DNA of 64,000 bases from Oligoflexus sp. Lineage in GTDB: Bacteria; Bdellovibrionota_B; Oligoflexia; Oligoflexales; Oligoflexaceae. The translations under genes and the position numbers were made by a program. The notes beneath the pieces were generated by a model. It was not told the DNA's origin. It saw only the letters and a program-made list of their open reading frames with translations, and made no database searches. Below are positions 62,310 through 64,000 of this stretch, one piece after another. Position 1 is the first letter of the stretch; each line of letters starts with the position of its first letter. The DNA lies in the NCBI GenBank assembly GCA_014378195.1, contig JACMOC010000072.1:62001-126000 (forward strand). The letters are read 5' to 3'.

Positions 62310-63476
62310 TTATCCCAGTAAATTTTTGGCGTCATGCACGAGAAAGCGCGCAATGGCGTCTTTGCTGTCAAGATTTTGAGTGGGCGTTTGTTGAGGACGC
62401 CAGATATCAGCCCTATGGGTATTCGCGGACAAATTCTGCAGCTGGTTCATGACTAGGTGACTAAGACTGTACTTGCTCAGATAAAGTTGGGCAAGTTCTG
62501 TTGAAGCTGGCGAAGTTTCCAGTTTGAACCCGACTTTGAAACGCAAAGGAGACGTCACTGAGGCAATGATTTTCGGTGTCGCTTGAAACGTCACGGACAG
62601 GTCTTCCGTTGAACGTATTTTGCCCGTTTTTTTCTCGGTGGGAACAAAATCCAAAACTGATGCTGCAAAGACCGCGCCCTGAATTCCTGTCTGTTCCACA
62701 TCTTTCACAGCCGAACCCATCTGTTGATTGGTGTCCACTGGGATCAGCTTTGTGTAGGTTTTGGGAATGATTGGACACGGGCCTTGAACCACCGCCGTCT
62801 GAAATCCCTGCCGATAAAATTCTTCGGCCACGCGCGAGCCGAGCGCTCCGGATGAATAGTTGGAAATGTAGCGCACATCATCGATATAGCCGCGGGTGGT
62901 ACCCATGGTAACAAGGATTTGTTGATGACGACGGTTGATAGCATGCGCAACTTCGTCGGCAAGGATCGCAGGTTCCGGGAACTTTTGTTTTCCCTCTTCG
63001 CGACGCGCTCCGAAAAACTGGCAATACATGGCGAGCTTTTTCAGGTTCTCCTGAACAAAGGGCGATTCGTACATGCTGTCGTGCATGTTCGCCACGATAA
63101 ATACGGGCTTTTTCATACCGAGATAAGACGCGACAAGCGCCGATGCGGGAGTGTCCGTAATTCCGCCCGCAATCTTAGCGAGCATGCTGGCGGAAGCGGG
63201 TGCAATGACGAGGGCGTCGCCAAGAGAGATATGCGACGCTGATCCTTCGAATCCCGTACGGCACGGAGCAGCAGCGGCCCATGAAAGTGCTGTTTCGGTG
63301 GCAAAAAGTGATCCGCCCTGTGTAAGCCACGGTTGGACTGAGGCGCCGAGGCGCCTGAGAGATCTGAGGAATCGAACGCTTTCAACGGCGCCGATAGATC
63401 CGGCAATGATCACATCGATGGTCTTGCCGGCTAAAGCATCCGAGGATAACTTTACTGTGAGATCATTCGAAACCAT
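62310..63476 (-). CDS. coaBC: CoaBC-like phosphopantothenoylcysteine decarboxylase/synthetase with altered CoaC site
   Basis: 388 aa bifunctional layout. The flavodoxin-like CoaC half (residues 18-185) keeps His82 in SHISL and IAPASASMLAKIAGG, but NMHDSMY (residues 130-136) replaces the MNxxM form so the catalytic Asn is His132, and the catalytic Cys position is Phe (FFGARREEG near 155). The CoaB half has VRYISNYSSGALG (Asn206), KTGKIRS and GFKLET. So the synthetase may work while decarboxylation is doubtful. ATG 63476 has AGGAG 5 bases upstream; a GTG at 63482 is less suitable. Pairs with plsC. Confidence 0.75.
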   Translation of the reverse strand: MVSNDLTVKLSSDALAGKTIDVIIAGSIGAVESVRFLRSLRRLGASVQPWLTQGGSLFATETALSWAAAAPCRTGFEGSASHISLGDALVIAPASASMLAKIAGGITDTPASALVASYLGMKKPVFIVANMHDSMYESPFVQENLKKLAMYCQFFGARREEGKQKFPEPAILADEVAHAINRRHQQILVTMGTTRGYIDDVRYISNYSSGALGSRVAEEFYRQGFQTAVVQGPCPIIPKTYTKLIPVDTNQQMGSAVKDVEQTGIQGAVFAASVLDFVPTEKKTGKIRSTEDLSVTFQATPKIIASVTSPLRFKVGFKLETSPASTELAQLYLSKYSLSHLVMNQLQNLSANTHRADIWRPQQTPTQNLDSKDAIARFLVHDAKNLLG

Positions 63477-63678
63477 CAGCACTCCTGCGGTTCTAGGCGC
63501 TTAAATGAAAGGCTCACTATACGGCGCGAGTGGAAACTCGTCCAAGTGAAATTAGGGCTGTCATGTGGGGCATTATGAAAATGGAAGGCACTCAACGCAG
63601 AAATGAACAAAGGAGCTCGAACCATAGGCTTGTTAAACAAGTCCACAGACGATCTCCCCACATTCAAAAACTCTAGAC

Positions 63679-63852
63679 TTAGACGCTTGCTTTGGCAGCT
63701 GCGATAGCAGCTTTTTCGCCAGCGTTTGGCATGTTCAACTTCAAGCTTGGAGCTGTTGAACCGACAATACGGAGTTTATTTTTACGTTTTTTGCCCGCAC
63801 GAGCTTTGTTCAGCTTGCGACGTACTTTTGATTTTTTCGTTGGAGAAGCCAT
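63679..63852 (-). CDS. Very basic small protein
   Basis: 57 aa starting MASPTKKSKVRRKLNKARAG, with about one third Lys/Arg in the first 30 residues and a mild C-terminal Ala-rich helix (EKAAIAAAKASV). The composition fits a nucleic-acid or ribosome-associated protein. I cannot name a family; small basic proteins of this kind occur across deltaproteobacterial relatives. ATG 63852 has GAGAGG upstream. Nothing else is seen between it and the right edge. Confidence 0.6.
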   Translation of the reverse strand: MASPTKKSKVRRKLNKARAGKKRKNKLRIVGSTAPSLKLNMPNAGEKAAIAAAKASV

Positions 63853-64000
63853 GATGTTTTCCTCTCGACTCTTAGCCAAATGCCACATAGGTCGGAGGAC
63901 AGTAGTCCATCTCCCAGACCTTGGCAAGGCAAAATCAGTCTAGTGCTTGAGTTCTAGAAATGCGGAGAATTCTTTCCGTCCGCTCCTGTGTTCTATAGAA

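Noticed and set aside
63240..63255. tRNA T-loop-like TTCGAATCC
   Set aside because: It lies within the CoaBC coding sequence, with no cloverleaf around it.

Overview
This 64 kb window looks like a chromosomal segment of a Gram-negative, flagellated bacterium. There are many lipoproteins with lipoboxes, several predicted outer-membrane beta-barrels, an LptE-like LPS-assembly lipoprotein, an Fe superoxide dismutase and flagellar filament/hook genes. The mix of Tat-exported DUF1501-type proteins paired with CxxCH proteins, CHASE2 adenylate cyclases, and trypsin-LRR lipoproteins suggests Bdellovibrionota (Oligoflexia-like). That placement is inference; there is no rRNA here to settle it. I see no tRNA, rRNA, CRISPR array, insertion sequence or phage module.

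Layout. 1-5362 (minus): a probable six-gene unit of Flp-like pilin, small lipoprotein, DUF503 protein, fabI, and a heterodimeric MdlAB-type ABC exporter whose last gene runs off the left edge. 5625-13168 (plus): a moxR / DUF58 / BatA-DUF4159 / amidotransferase-fold membrane protein operon followed by a LOG-family protein. 13171-16441 (minus): two lipoproteins, an M23 endopeptidase and an Asn-rich lipoprotein. 16441-24248 (plus): recJ, then a beta-barrel / lipoprotein / diheme CxxCH / Tat-DUF1501 / beta-barrel cluster with translational coupling. 24256-25896: an orphan family 5 solute-binding protein. 26144-30023 (plus): CHASE2 adenylate cyclase with a PilZ-like tail and two overlapping companions. 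30110-31461 (minus): sodB and lptE-like. 31489-32550: two hypothetical proteins, one STAS-like.

32693-38232 holds a trypsin-LRR gene broken by an in-frame TGA, divergent from a second CxxCH/DUF1501 pair. 38257-44486 (minus) has an acidic secreted protein, an ABC-F ATPase, a lipoprotein, a PorV/FadL-like protein and an HTH/coiled-coil protein that is divergent from a second CHASE2 cyclase (44571-46916). 46917-50366: a beta-barrel, proC, and a FecCD-type permease/ATPase pair lacking its binding protein. 50714-51693: a decayed paralogue of the trypsin-LRR gene. 51780-56129: a GldA/GldF/GldG-like ABC operon ending in DUF4340. 56347-61472: flagellin, (GNAT on the other strand), fliD, fliS, flgE. 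61525-63852 (minus): plsC, a CoaBC-like protein with an altered decarboxylase site, and a tiny basic protein.

The gene arrangement is compact: many stop/start overlaps of the ATGA type, several GTG and TTG starts with good Shine-Dalgarno sites, and at least four convergent pairs whose stop codons touch or overlap. The most distinctive items are the two broken trypsin-LRR genes, the duplicated CxxCH/DUF1501 cassettes with accompanying barrels, the CoaBC with missing decarboxylase residues, and a flagellin terminator lying inside a convergent coding region.
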